A stretch of 64,000 nucleotides of DNA from Alkalihalobacillus sp. TS-13 (GCF_019720915.1 NZ_JAHKSI010000001.1:558001-622000), one strand, 5' to 3'; numbered from the stretch's first letter, positions 35,715-45,528 are shown. Program-made: numbers and translations. The notes: a model not told the origin generated them from the sequence alone.

Positions 35715-36797
35715 ATGAAAGTCGTGACAATCCTGGGAACCAGACCAGAAATCATACGCCTCAGTTTGATATTGAAGAAACTTGACCAGTGGGCAGAAAA
35801 GCACATATTGGTCCATACGGGTCAAAACTTCGTCTACAATCTGAGTGATATCTTTTTTAAAGAATTAGAATTACGAATGCCAGATTATATTTTACAGTCG
35901 CAGCAACAGTCATTAGGGAATCAATTAGCATCCATGTTCGGCAAGATTGAAGAAATATTATTGAAAGAAAAGCCTGACAAGGTACTCGTTTTGGGTGATA
36001 CGAATAGTGCTTTAAGTGCCATCCTTTCAGAACGGATGGACATTCCCGTCGTTCATATGGAAGCAGGAAACCGCTGTTTTGACTTATCTGTTCCAGAAGA
36101 GAAGAACAGGAAAGTGATCGATTCCATTTCTACGTATAATCTTCCATATACACCTAACAGCCGCGATAATCTGATCAAGGAAGGTGTTCCCTCTAACAGA
36201 ATCCTGTTATTCGGAAATCCAATTTACGAGGTGCTTGAGCATTATCGAGAGAATATCGACAACAGTATGATCATGGCCAAATTAGGTCTCGAACCGAAGG
36301 GTTATTTCCTTGTGACAACACATCGTGCTGAAAATGTAGACAATGACGAGCATCTCATAGAAATCTTCGAAGGTATCAATTTGATTGCTGAAACCTTCGA
36401 CAAGCCGATCATCTGCAGCATCCATCCTCGCACAAAATCCAAGCTTGAAAAACAATCAAATTTGACCCACCATCCGAACATCCGATTTTTCGATCCTTTT
36501 GGCTTCTTTGATTTTGTCTCTCTTGAGAAAAATGCTTTCTGTGTATTGACTGATAGTGGGACGGTGCAAGAGGAATGTTGTATTTTCCAAGTTCCGACCG
36601 TAACGATCCGAAACAGTACAGAACGTCCTGAAACGGTTGATTGCGGGAGTAATGTCATTTCAGGCTTAAATCGAAAAAGAATTCTAGATGCTGTTACGAT
36701 CATGGTAAACCATAAATCCAACTGGAAATGTCCTGTTGGTTATCTTGAGAAACAAGTTTCACAAAAAGTAGTTCAATTCATATTAGGAGGTCGTTAA
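35715..36797 (+). CDS. UDP-HexNAc 2-epimerase (WecB/CapG-like)
   Basis: Non-hydrolysing UDP-N-acetylhexosamine 2-epimerase (360 aa). TILGTRPEIIRLS, HTGQNFVYNLS, HMEAGNRCFD, THRAENVD, SIHPRTKSKLE and LTDSGTVQEE are the family motifs. With the two genes that follow, it most resembles CapG/WbjD/WbvD, which invert C2 in the last step of making UDP-L-FucNAc or UDP-L-QuiNAc. ATG 35715 with AAAGGAG is preferred over the open frame from 35646. First gene of the 10-kb unit. Confidence 0.87.
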   Translation: MKVVTILGTRPEIIRLSLILKKLDQWAEKHILVHTGQNFVYNLSDIFFKELELRMPDYILQSQQQSLGNQLASMFGKIEEILLKEKPDKVLVLGDTNSALSAILSERMDIPVVHMEAGNRCFDLSVPEEKNRKVIDSISTYNLPYTPNSRDNLIKEGVPSNRILLFGNPIYEVLEHYRENIDNSMIMAKLGLEPKGYFLVTTHRAENVDNDEHLIEIFEGINLIAETFDKPIICSIHPRTKSKLEKQSNLTHHPNIRFFDPFGFFDFVSLEKNAFCVLTDSGTVQEECCIFQVPTVTIRNSTERPETVDCGSNVISGLNRKRILDAVTIMVNHKSNWKCPVGYLEKQVSQKVVQFILGGR

Positions 36798-36800
36798 CTA

Positions 36801-37787
36801 TTGCGAAACAAAACGATATTGATTACAGGAGGAACGGGCTCATGGGGGCATGAACTTGTCAAACAACTGCTAGAAAAAGATCCGAAAGAAATCCGGATAT
36901 TTTCACGTAATGAAGCAAGTCAAGTCCACATGCAGCATGAATTCGAATATAATCCCAAACTGACTTTCATAATCGGTGATATCCGAGAGTATCAAGGATT
37001 GGCAAAAGCATCAGAAGGTGTGGATTATATTTATCACCTGGCAGCGCTAAAACATGTACCGATTTGTGAACATCAGCCATATGAAGCGCTTAAAACGAAT
37101 GTGTTAGGTACACAACATGTCATTGAAGCAGCTATCCAAAATAAAGTTGAAAAAGTCATCTATATTTCAACAGATAAAGCAGCGAACCCCTCCAATTTCT
37201 ACGGCATGACAAAAGCGATTGGCGAAAAGCTGATCATTTATGCGAATGTCCTCAGTCCATCCACAAAGTTCGTCTGTGTCAGAGGCGGGAACGTTCTAGG
37301 TACGAACGGCAGTGTTATCCATGTTTTCAAACGTCAAATCCAACAGAAGGGTGAAATTGGCATTACCGACAAAAGGATGACCCGATTTTTCCTCACCTTA
37401 CAAGATGCAATCAAACTATTATTCAAAGCAACAGATGAAAGCAGGGGTGGAGAGATCTTTGTAATGAAGATGCCAACATGCAAAATCATGGATCTGGCGG
37501 AGGTGTTGATTGATGCTTCAGGGAAAGAAGGGGTTACGATTAAAGAGTCTGGTATTCGCCCAGGGGAGAAATTGCATGAAATTTTACTCTCTGAATATGA
37601 GAGCAATACGACTGTTTACTTTGATGAAGAATATTTCGTCATCCTGCCTACTATCGAAATCAAAGATCTTAAAGAGCATTACCAGCATTTCAAAAAGATC
37701 GATCTTCACAGTTATAGTTCCCATGAAATGTTGATGTCTAAAGATGAAATCAAGGAAATGCTGCAAAAAGGTGGATTTTTGTCATGA
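36801..37787 (+). CDS. UDP-GlcNAc 4,6-dehydratase/5-epimerase (CapE/FlaA1-like)
   Basis: Inverting 4,6-dehydratase (328 aa) of the FlaA1/CapE type. TGGTGSWGHEL binds NADP; AALKHVPICEHQPYEA, ISTDKAANPSNFYGMTK (Asp125, Lys126, Tyr134, Lys138) and VRGGNVLG are the catalytic and substrate elements. It would turn UDP-GlcNAc into a 4-keto-6-deoxy sugar. Flanking WecB-like and RmlD-like genes favour the CapE (L-sugar) reading over PseB, since no PseC-like aminotransferase is nearby. TTG 36801 follows AGGAGGT. Confidence 0.88.
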   Translation: MRNKTILITGGTGSWGHELVKQLLEKDPKEIRIFSRNEASQVHMQHEFEYNPKLTFIIGDIREYQGLAKASEGVDYIYHLAALKHVPICEHQPYEALKTNVLGTQHVIEAAIQNKVEKVIYISTDKAANPSNFYGMTKAIGEKLIIYANVLSPSTKFVCVRGGNVLGTNGSVIHVFKRQIQQKGEIGITDKRMTRFFLTLQDAIKLLFKATDESRGGEIFVMKMPTCKIMDLAEVLIDASGKEGVTIKESGIRPGEKLHEILLSEYESNTTVYFDEEYFVILPTIEIKDLKEHYQHFKKIDLHSYSSHEMLMSKDEIKEMLQKGGFLS

Positions 37788-38617
37788 ACGTGCTCGTTTT
37801 AGGCGGTCATGGGATGGCAGGGCATATGATCGTCAACTATTTTAAGAGTTTGGCAGAGTATGAGATTACTTTCACTCATCGCAGCCCGGCAGAACAAGAG
37901 GGAATCTATCTTGACGTAAGTAAGGAAGAAAACCTCAGAACTATACTCCGGAAGGTGAAACCTGATGTTGTCATCAATTGTGTCGGTATCTTGAATCAAA
38001 GTGCCGCTGAGTATCCGATTGATGCCATTAAGGTTAACAGCCTCTTGCCGCACATTCTGAAAAGTGAGCTTTCAACGATTGGTGGAAAGCTGATCCATAT
38101 CAGTACGGATTGTGTGTTTGATGGTGCAAGAGGTAATTATTCAGAATCAGCGCAACCAGATGGTACAAGTATGTATGCAAAGACAAAAGCACTGGGAGAG
38201 GTAACAGAAAGTCCGCACTTGACGATCAGAACATCCATCATCGGTCCGGAGTTGAAGGATGGAATCGGATTATTCAACTGGTTCATGAAACAAGAAGGAG
38301 AGGTGAATGGTTACACAAACGTTCTCTGGAATGGTGTAACCACATTAGAATTAGCGAAAACAATTCATACATTCATCCAACAAGATATCAAGGGTCTTTA
38401 CCACCTTACAGCTCCAGAAACCCTCTCCAAACATGCACTACTCCTCAAGTTCCAAAAAATCTTCAATAAAACAGATATCGTCATCCATTCCTTTGAAGAT
38501 GCTGTATGTGATCGCACCTTATTGAATACACGGAAGGAAATTGATTACAGACTTCCACATTATGATGAAATGCTTTTGGAGTTGCGAGATTGGATGAAAG
38601 TGAATGCGTATCGATGA
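37784..38617 (+). CDS. RmlD-like 4-keto sugar reductase
   Basis: Short NADPH-dependent reductase (277 aa): VLGGHGMAGHMIV, INCVGILNQSAAEYP, HISTDCVFDGARGNY, MYAKTKALGE (Tyr/Lys). The RmlD family reduces 4-keto-6-deoxy sugars. Behind a CapE-like dehydratase it resembles WbvR of the UDP-L-QuiNAc route rather than CapF, because the C-terminal cupin of CapF is absent. ATGA overlap with the dehydratase and 14-nt overlap with the next gene. Confidence 0.85.
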   Translation: MNVLVLGGHGMAGHMIVNYFKSLAEYEITFTHRSPAEQEGIYLDVSKEENLRTILRKVKPDVVINCVGILNQSAAEYPIDAIKVNSLLPHILKSELSTIGGKLIHISTDCVFDGARGNYSESAQPDGTSMYAKTKALGEVTESPHLTIRTSIIGPELKDGIGLFNWFMKQEGEVNGYTNVLWNGVTTLELAKTIHTFIQQDIKGLYHLTAPETLSKHALLLKFQKIFNKTDIVIHSFEDAVCDRTLLNTRKEIDYRLPHYDEMLLELRDWMKVNAYR

Positions 38618-39515
38618 GAAACGTATTCTCATAACTGGTGCTTCTGGTTTTACAGGGATACATGCAGTAAATTCTGCAGCCCGAATGGGGATGCAAGTGA
38701 CTTGTATCAGCAGGAAACCAATCCCGCATCCCTTTTCTAAAAATATTTCCTGTGATCTGACTAAATACAGTGAAATTGATAAAACCGTAAAGGAAATCAA
38801 ACCCGATTATGTGTTGCATCTGGCTGGATTCAATAATGCTAACCGCTCCTGGGAATCACCACTTCAATGTATGGAAAGTAACGTTTTAGGAACCCTCAAT
38901 CTGTTAGAGTCGATTCGTAATCATGTACCGGCCTCCCGAACATTGATTGTAGGTTCTGCACTTCAATATTCCCTCTGTCAAAATGAAAGACCCCCACACC
39001 CTTATAGTCTCAGCAAAACGTTCCAGGTCTTATTATCGAAAGAGTGGAAAACCCTATTTTCTATGGATATAGCACTGGCAAAGCCGACCAACCTGATTGG
39101 ACCTGGAAATTCAGCAGGGATTTGTGCGAAGGTTGCCCAAAAAATCGTCGCTGCAGAACAACAGGAAGAAGCAGTCCATGTTCACCTTCACAATAGCAAA
39201 GCACAATGTGATTTCGTCGATGTCCGGGATACAGTTGATGCCTATATGTTGATTTTAACATCGAAATGCAAAATCGATCAGTTTGATATCGGATCGGGTC
39301 ATAGCAGGACCCTGGAAGAATTAATGAGTCACTTCGCAAAAGCAACGCCACAACGGCTGCAGTTTACAAAAGATCATTCAATCGAGTCTCCACCTATCAA
39401 GATCGAAATAGAAACAATTCGTTCATTAGGATGGAGGCCGAAATACACACTTCAAAATTCTTTAGAGGACACGATCGCCTTCTATAAATCAAAAAACAAT
39501 AATTGTAGGAAATGA
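38604..39515 (+). CDS. NAD(P)-dependent sugar epimerase/reductase (SDR)
   Basis: Extended SDR of 303 residues: ILITGASGFTGIHAVNSA, LHLAGFNNANRSWESP, GSALQYSL and HPYSLSK (Tyr/Lys), then KPTNLIGPGNSAG and CDFVDVRDTVDAY. Overall layout is that of GDP-4-keto-6-deoxymannose reductase or GDP-mannose dehydratase relatives. No dedicated GDP-mannose dehydratase is seen nearby, so the substrate is open; another UDP-4-keto sugar is possible. Embedded in the sulfation/L-sugar unit. Confidence 0.78.
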   Translation: MRIDEKRILITGASGFTGIHAVNSAARMGMQVTCISRKPIPHPFSKNISCDLTKYSEIDKTVKEIKPDYVLHLAGFNNANRSWESPLQCMESNVLGTLNLLESIRNHVPASRTLIVGSALQYSLCQNERPPHPYSLSKTFQVLLSKEWKTLFSMDIALAKPTNLIGPGNSAGICAKVAQKIVAAEQQEEAVHVHLHNSKAQCDFVDVRDTVDAYMLILTSKCKIDQFDIGSGHSRTLEELMSHFAKATPQRLQFTKDHSIESPPIKIEIETIRSLGWRPKYTLQNSLEDTIAFYKSKNNNCRK

Positions 39516-39525
39516 GGGAAGTTAG

Positions 39526-40269
39526 TTGGAAAATTCACACCCGTTAATCAGTGTGGTTATACCTTTCTATAACTGTGCTTATGTTGATCAGGCTATACAA
39601 AGTGCCCTTCGGCAGACCTATCGGAATTTTGAAATCATTGTCGTTGACGACGGTTCCTCGGAACATAAAACATTACTCAACCCCTATTTAAACCAGATCC
39701 GTTATATTTCCAAAGAAAATGGCGGGACAGCTACTGCCCTGAATACTGGTATACAGTCTGCAAGGGGAGAACTGATTGCATGGTTGAGCTCGGATGATAT
39801 TTTCCTTCCCGAAAAACTGTACAAGCAAGTAACGTTAATGCGAACGACTGGAGCCGATATGGTATATTCCAACTTCAACCTGATCGATGAAACCAGTCAA
39901 GTTTACAAAAAGGATGTTGGATTGATCATTGACCACAGAATCGATTTCTTGAAACAACTTCAAAAGAGCTGTCCTGTGAATGGGAGTACTGTCCTTTTAA
40001 AAAAAGAACTTTTTACAACGGTTGGCTGGTTCGATGAAACATTGAATTACACACAGGATTACGATATGTGGATCAGGATGGCAGCAAAATTTAAAATGAA
40101 CGTCTTGAATGAATCTTTATTGAATTACCGTATCCATGACAAAATGGGATCGAAAAAATATGTAAAGGGGCAATGGGAAGAAATTCGTATGATCCAACAA
40201 AAGTACAAAGGGATGTTAGCGCGATTAATCCATTGTGAAGAAAATGGAAATAACGGAGATTGTGAGTGA
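39526..40269 (+). CDS. GT2 glycosyltransferase
   Basis: Family 2 transferase (247 aa), paralogue of the enzyme at 32.7 kb. ISVVIPFYNCAYVDQAIQSA, VVDDGSS, NGGTATALNTGI and AWLSSDDIFLPEKL (DxD), then YTQDYDMWIRM and YRIHDKMGS. TTG 39526 follows GAGGGAAG. Overlaps the next gene by GTGA. Confidence 0.87.
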   Translation: MENSHPLISVVIPFYNCAYVDQAIQSALRQTYRNFEIIVVDDGSSEHKTLLNPYLNQIRYISKENGGTATALNTGIQSARGELIAWLSSDDIFLPEKLYKQVTLMRTTGADMVYSNFNLIDETSQVYKKDVGLIIDHRIDFLKQLQKSCPVNGSTVLLKKELFTTVGWFDETLNYTQDYDMWIRMAAKFKMNVLNESLLNYRIHDKMGSKKYVKGQWEEIRMIQQKYKGMLARLIHCEENGNNGDCE

Positions 40270-41531
40270 TAGGAAATGAATTGGAAATATTCTGGAGTGA
40301 GCCTATGCCCATAAATACAACTGAACGGAAAGATCGTGACATTGAAATCAGCATCATCATTCCCACCTACAATAAATTTCCGCAAAATCTTTTGACTTTG
40401 TATTCCATTGAAAATCAACATTTCGACCTTTCCAAAATCGAAGTAATCATGATTGATGATTGTTCCACTGATAAAACGAAAACACTCGTAAATCGGAATT
40501 TTCCTTTTCGATTCATACTGTTGCGGAATATGAAAAATAGAGGAAGGCCAGCATCTCGCAATAGGGGAATCAAATCTGCCAGTGGAAAGGTTCTTCTTTT
40601 CTTGGATGCAGAAATCCTTGTCCCGCCTGATTTTCTTAAAATCCATTACGACTATCATCAGCAACATCCCCAACTTGTTCTGACAGGGATTATGTGTATA
40701 AGGAAATTATATTCTGTCCTTTATCCGGATTTTTCACAAGATCAACTTATGGAATGCAAACAGGTTGCAGGAAAGTTATCGGAATTCAAAATGAAATTCA
40801 CTCGTTTCGAAAAGAACCCTGCTGTCATATGCTTGATTGATAAAATGCATATTTCAAGCGGAATGTATACGTCATTATCTGTTCAAAGTCCTTACGAACG
40901 GTTTTATAGAAGGACGATCATCGCTAATTATGGGTACGACCTTAAAGGATACCGGCTACCCTGGCAATTGTTTGGAACTGGCCATGTATCTGTATCTCGA
41001 AAAGCAATCGATCAAGTCGGAATGTTTGCAGAATATCCAGGGTACGGATGGGACGATTTGGAGATGGGATACCGGCTATATAGAAATGGAGCGGTATACT
41101 TAAGTGACAAGAATCTGATCAGTTATCATCAGGAGCATCCTGTTTCAAATACGATACAGGATGAGTCGAAACGAAATTATTATAAATTCCAAGAAACGTA
41201 CAGGGAGATCGATCAGATGATCATTAGCCTTACCTTTCTGCCTAAGCCCTTCAATTTGCATGAAGTCAACCAAATCCTGATCAATTACCAAAATTTATGC
41301 AAACAATATCCAGATCGATTTCATCTAGTCAAACGTACTTTTCAAAACATGCTAGTCCAAATCGGACTGTTGGTGAGGGATAATCGACCAGTGTCCAACC
41401 TTATTCAGCCAACATTGGGCAAAAAGGAATATTCTGCATTAGTGAATGAAAAAAATGAGTTGAAGAAATTGGAGAAGTATCGAACCTTCATGCGATGTTT
41501 TAATCGATTATGGCATTTAAAGAAAACCTAG
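40266..41531 (+). CDS. GT2 glycosyltransferase with galactosyltransferase-type C-terminus
   Basis: A 421-residue transferase. The GT-A domain has ISIIIPTYNKFPQNLL, IDDCSTDKT and FLDAEIL, in which the usual DxD is DAE. At about residues 235-270 there is GTGHVSVSRKAID and YGWDDLEMGYRLYRNG, the Glyco_transf_7C signature of bacterial chondroitin/galactosyl-type polymerases. A 140-residue helical tail follows. GTG 40266 couples to the previous gene; ATG 40305 after GGAGTGAG is an alternative start. Confidence 0.82.
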   Translation: MIGNELEIFWSEPMPINTTERKDRDIEISIIIPTYNKFPQNLLTLYSIENQHFDLSKIEVIMIDDCSTDKTKTLVNRNFPFRFILLRNMKNRGRPASRNRGIKSASGKVLLFLDAEILVPPDFLKIHYDYHQQHPQLVLTGIMCIRKLYSVLYPDFSQDQLMECKQVAGKLSEFKMKFTRFEKNPAVICLIDKMHISSGMYTSLSVQSPYERFYRRTIIANYGYDLKGYRLPWQLFGTGHVSVSRKAIDQVGMFAEYPGYGWDDLEMGYRLYRNGAVYLSDKNLISYHQEHPVSNTIQDESKRNYYKFQETYREIDQMIISLTFLPKPFNLHEVNQILINYQNLCKQYPDRFHLVKRTFQNMLVQIGLLVRDNRPVSNLIQPTLGKKEYSALVNEKNELKKLEKYRTFMRCFNRLWHLKKT

Positions 41532-41556
41532 ACTACACAGGAGAGGAGGATCATTT

Positions 41557-42594
41557 ATGAAAATAACGTTTATCGCTCTTACCCTCTGTAAAGGAGGGGC
41601 ACAAAGAATGTTAGTGGAACTTGCTAACGGTCTATCAGGAAAAGGGCATGATGTTTCTGTGGTAATGCCGCAAAACGCGCAAATTGAATACCCGCTCCAT
41701 GTCAACGTAATAAGATCGAAAGGTGCCCAGCTGGTGTTAGAAGATATCCCTGTCAGCGACGTAATCGTTTCAAATTTTTATACGATGACAGCACTTTGTG
41801 AAGAGGCTAGCCGAGCGGGGAAAGGGATCCACGTTCGAATCAGCCTGTGTTATGAACCGGTCTTCCTGCCTGATCATGAAGCTTCCTTCAAAAGCTATCA
41901 TACGAGTAAAAACCTGGTTGTCCTCTCTGAGTGGCAGCAACAGATCATCCAATTGAATCATGGGATAAGAGGAGAAATCGTTCCCGTTGGTATCAGCAGC
42001 ACGTTCAGGAATTTAGGTTTGAGGAGACCCCGTGCTAAACGGCTTCAAGTCAGTGGAATCCTGAGGATTCAAGAAGAAGGGTACTCATGGCATAGGGAGC
42101 AAGAGTATCTATTGCAAACGTTCACCGCACTGAAACAGAAATATCCCCGGGTTTTGTTCAATATCATTTCTCCACCAAATGAAATCAAGGCTTCTCCTAC
42201 ACTTCAGAGATATCATGCCAACAGAAAATTCAATTCAATCACTCCAGTCAATGACTACCAGTTGAACGATATTTTGAACAAAACAGATATATTTGTAAGT
42301 TCTTCCACTTATGACACAGCATCTTTACCTGGTCTCGAAGCGATGAAGTGCGGTGCGGCTCTTGCAACGGTCTATTCAGGTGGAAATATGGATTATTGCA
42401 GGAACGGTGAGAATTGTTTATTGTCCTACCGGCATGAAAACAGGCTCATCGAACATGTTTCTACACTCATTGACAATCAGGTACTCAGGCAAAATCTAGC
42501 TGAAGAAGGTGAAAAAGAAGCAGCAAAATGGACTTGGATGAGAAGCATAAACAAATTTGAAATCGCGATCAAAAAATTCATGAAAAGGAGGTAA
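41557..42594 (+). CDS. GT4 glycosyltransferase
   Basis: GT-B transferase (345 aa): ALTLCKGGAQRMLVELANGL at the N-terminus, then a donor domain with DIFVSSSTYDTASLPGLEAMKCGAAL (EX7E-type region) and GENCLLSYRHENRL. The donor is unknown. ATG 41557 follows AGGAGG. It directly precedes sat. Confidence 0.85.
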   Translation: MKITFIALTLCKGGAQRMLVELANGLSGKGHDVSVVMPQNAQIEYPLHVNVIRSKGAQLVLEDIPVSDVIVSNFYTMTALCEEASRAGKGIHVRISLCYEPVFLPDHEASFKSYHTSKNLVVLSEWQQQIIQLNHGIRGEIVPVGISSTFRNLGLRRPRAKRLQVSGILRIQEEGYSWHREQEYLLQTFTALKQKYPRVLFNIISPPNEIKASPTLQRYHANRKFNSITPVNDYQLNDILNKTDIFVSSSTYDTASLPGLEAMKCGAALATVYSGGNMDYCRNGENCLLSYRHENRLIEHVSTLIDNQVLRQNLAEEGEKEAAKWTWMRSINKFEIAIKKFMKRR

Positions 42595-42599
42595 TGGAG

Positions 42600-43739
42600 A
42601 TGGCAAGTGTTCCCCACGGCGGGAAGTTGATTAATAGAGTTGAAAAATTGCAAGGAAACTTGATACGAGACTTAAAGAGAATCCAGATCACAGAGGCTGA
42701 ACTGACTGATTTGGAGTGTATTTCGACTGGCGTATACAGTCCATTAAAGGGTTTCATGCTAAAAGAAGATTATGAATCTGTTTTAACTGATATGCGCTTG
42801 AAAACGGGAGAGATTTGGACGATACCGATCACGCTTTCAATCTCAAACAACATTATCGCTGAATTAAAGGGAGAAAAGAAGCTAGCACTTGAGTATGACG
42901 GTGAAGTTTACGGCTTCATAGAGGTCCAAGAAATGTATCAAGTTGATTTGAAACGGGAAGCTGAACTTGTATACGGGACTACAGATCACGATCATCCGGG
43001 TGTCGCAAATCTTTTTGAACGCCCGTCGAATTATATCGGTGGTCCAGTAACGATGATCAAGAGGATACCCGCTGATTTCCCAGCCTTTTCGTTTACACCT
43101 GAAGCGTCAAGGGCTTTGTTCAAGCAAAAAGGCTGGAAGACGATTGTTGGGTTTCAAACCCGGAATCCCATCCATAGAGCCCATGAGTATCTTCAAAAAA
43201 CTGCATTAGAGCATGTGGATGGCTTGTTTCTGCACCCACTTGTTGGGAAAACGAAATCAGACGATATACCAGCGGAAATTCGGATGAAGTGCTATGAAGT
43301 TTTATTATCCAACTACTACCCGAAAGAACGTTACATCCTGGGTGTATTCTCTAGTTCCATGCGATACGCTGGGCCAAGGGAAGCTATTTTTCACGCTATT
43401 GTACGCAAGAATTTCGGCTGTACCCATTTCATCGTAGGAAGAGACCATGCTGGTGTAGGCGATTATTATGGGACTTATGATGCGCAACGTTTGTTCGATC
43501 AATTCGATGAGAACGAGTTAGGAATAACACCAATCCGCTTAGAACACAGTTTTTATTGTGTGAAGTGTAAGCAGATGACATCGCTTAAAACATGCCCCCA
43601 TTCAAAGCAAGACCACATTCATCTATCCGGAACGAAAGTAAGGAAAATGTTGAAAGAAGGTACGACCCCACCTGAATATTTCAGTAGAAAAGAAGTAGTA
43701 GAAATCTTGGTTGAGTATTATAAGAAGCTAAAGGACTGA
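42600..43739 (+). CDS. sat: Sulfate adenylyltransferase (ATP sulfurylase)
   Basis: Makes adenylyl sulfate (APS) from ATP and sulfate. The 379-residue protein is the homomeric Sat type: PHGGKLINR, STGVYSPLKGFM, the nucleotide-binding QTRNPIHRAHEY, GRDHAGVGDYYG, and C-terminal SFYCVKCKQMTSLKTCPH with paired cysteines, then LSGTKVRKML. ATG 42600 is 8 nt from GGAGGT and preferred to ATG 42594. In B. subtilis sat lies in the cysH assimilation operon; here it lies among glycosyltransferases with no PAPS reductase, which argues for sulfate donation, not assimilation. Confidence 0.96.
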   Translation: MASVPHGGKLINRVEKLQGNLIRDLKRIQITEAELTDLECISTGVYSPLKGFMLKEDYESVLTDMRLKTGEIWTIPITLSISNNIIAELKGEKKLALEYDGEVYGFIEVQEMYQVDLKREAELVYGTTDHDHPGVANLFERPSNYIGGPVTMIKRIPADFPAFSFTPEASRALFKQKGWKTIVGFQTRNPIHRAHEYLQKTALEHVDGLFLHPLVGKTKSDDIPAEIRMKCYEVLLSNYYPKERYILGVFSSSMRYAGPREAIFHAIVRKNFGCTHFIVGRDHAGVGDYYGTYDAQRLFDQFDENELGITPIRLEHSFYCVKCKQMTSLKTCPHSKQDHIHLSGTKVRKMLKEGTTPPEYFSRKEVVEILVEYYKKLKD

Positions 43740-43744
43740 CAGGA

Positions 43745-45514
43745 TTGATCATTGGGGATATTTGGATCACTTTCATTGTTATTGGCATCATGTTTCTATT
43801 CCTATTGACCAATTGGTATAGTACCGAAATTATTGTCCTTAGCGCAGTATTGATTTTGATGTGGAGCGGGGTCATAACCCTTTCTGAGGCATTTGCAGGA
43901 TTTATCAATGAAGGCGTGCTGACGATCGCTTCCTTATTCATCATCATGAATACAATTCAGAAACATCCTTCCTTTTCAAAAATAACTACGATTGTATTTG
44001 GAGGTAAACAGACACTGAGAAGAGGTATGTCACGTATGATGGTCGTGACAGGTGGAATGTCAAGTTTCATGAACAATACACCACTCGTTGTACTTTTTAC
44101 ACCGATAGTAAAGAAGTGGGCTGAAAGAAATTCAATCTACCCATCAAAATTATTGATCCCGCTTTCCTATGCCGCAATCATTGGTGGGATGTGTACACTT
44201 ATAGGAACTTCTACGAATCTTGTCATCCATACATTATTACAAAAGGAAGGATATGCCGGCTTTTCATTATTTGAATTAGCTTATGTAGGGATCCCCTTTT
44301 TTATAGTTGCACTCCTTTACATGTTGTTTATTGGTTATAAATTACTCCCGGAAAATAATACAGATTATATGACAAAAATCAAAAGTCCACAGTACATCGT
44401 CGAAGTAAAGGTGACTGACCAGTTCAATGGCGTTGGTAAAACGCTTCAAGACGCTGGATTACGACATCTGAGTAAATGTTATGTAATGGCGATCTTGAGG
44501 CAAGGAGAGTGGTTGTTTCCTATTTCTCCGAGACAGAAAGTGAATCTAGGCGATCGGTTATTATTTGTGGGGGATGCGACTTGTTCGACAGAAATTGAAC
44601 AAATGTCTGGCCTTACAATTGAACATTCCAGATACGATTTTTCAGATCGTCATGAGGATTTTAAATTGGTAGAAGCGACAATTCCACACCACTCTTCCTA
44701 TATTTCGTCAAAGATAAGTGATATAAAATTCCGTACTAGACATGGTGGAGTGGTTGTGGCTGTATACCGGAGCGGAAAAAGAATCAATGAAAAAATCGGT
44801 TCGATTCGCCTGAAAGCAGGGGATATGTTGATTATCCTCGCACCAAGAGACTCCCGTGAACCGGATCGGAATTCGAAAAACCTTCTAATCATGGACTTTA
44901 ACACGAATAATAAGGAAGTAAATTTGCGTGACTGGATCCCTGTTTGGGTATTCGGATTGATGGTCACGACAGTCACTTTAGGATTTGTGCCGATTACCCA
45001 TGCAGCGATTACAACCGCCATCCTTCTTGTTCTTTTAAGAGTGACTACTTTCGATGAATCGATGGGTTCGATCAAATGGGATATTCTTTTTGTCATTGGA
45101 GGAGCATTTGGGATCGCCACTGCGATGACAAATTCAGGTGCAGCTGATTATCTAGTCAGCTTTGTCTTTTCACACGTGGATCGGATGACTCCGTTTATTC
45201 TGTTGATCGTCGTCTATGTGATTACGAATTTATTGACTGAAATCATTACAAATAACGCTGCAGCAGTGATCATGTTCCCGATTGTCCTATCCTTTGTGAA
45301 TGAATTGGCTTTAAATCCAGAGCCTTATGCTATTGTCCTTGCCATAGCGGCTTCCGCAAGCTTTTCAACGCCGATTGGTTATCAGACAAATTTACTTGTT
45401 TATAGTTCTGGTCAATATCGTTTCAATGATTTTATCAAAGTAGGAGTTCCGTTAAATATCATCGGTTTATTCACGACGATGCTCATCGTCCCGGTTATAT
45501 GGCCATTAAGTTAA
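43745..45514 (+). CDS. SLC13/SAC1-like permease with TrkA-C domains, probable sulfate importer
   Basis: Membrane protein (589 aa) of the DASS/SLC13 type with about 11 helices in two halves: residues 5-200 and 395-589. The halves contain SSFMNNTPLVVLFTPI and TNLLTEIITNNAAAVIMFPI, the paired SNT/NNx clamp motifs of the family. Between them are two RCK_C (TrkA-C) domains (about 210-290 and 300-375), as in the SAC1-type sulfate permeases. Its place between sat and cysC makes sulfate the likely substrate. TTG 43745, 5 nt after sat. Confidence 0.88.
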   Translation: MIIGDIWITFIVIGIMFLFLLTNWYSTEIIVLSAVLILMWSGVITLSEAFAGFINEGVLTIASLFIIMNTIQKHPSFSKITTIVFGGKQTLRRGMSRMMVVTGGMSSFMNNTPLVVLFTPIVKKWAERNSIYPSKLLIPLSYAAIIGGMCTLIGTSTNLVIHTLLQKEGYAGFSLFELAYVGIPFFIVALLYMLFIGYKLLPENNTDYMTKIKSPQYIVEVKVTDQFNGVGKTLQDAGLRHLSKCYVMAILRQGEWLFPISPRQKVNLGDRLLFVGDATCSTEIEQMSGLTIEHSRYDFSDRHEDFKLVEATIPHHSSYISSKISDIKFRTRHGGVVVAVYRSGKRINEKIGSIRLKAGDMLIILAPRDSREPDRNSKNLLIMDFNTNNKEVNLRDWIPVWVFGLMVTTVTLGFVPITHAAITTAILLVLLRVTTFDESMGSIKWDILFVIGGAFGIATAMTNSGAADYLVSFVFSHVDRMTPFILLIVVYVITNLLTEIITNNAAAVIMFPIVLSFVNELALNPEPYAIVLAIAASASFSTPIGYQTNLLVYSSGQYRFNDFIKVGVPLNIIGLFTTMLIVPVIWPLS

Positions 45515-45528
45515 GGAGGTGCATATCC

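Noticed and set aside
36801-37787. Pseudaminic acid pathway (PseB reading of the dehydratase)
   Set aside because: There is no PseC aminotransferase, PseG, PseH or PseI-like gene nearby; WecB-like and RmlD-like genes fit the CapE reading.
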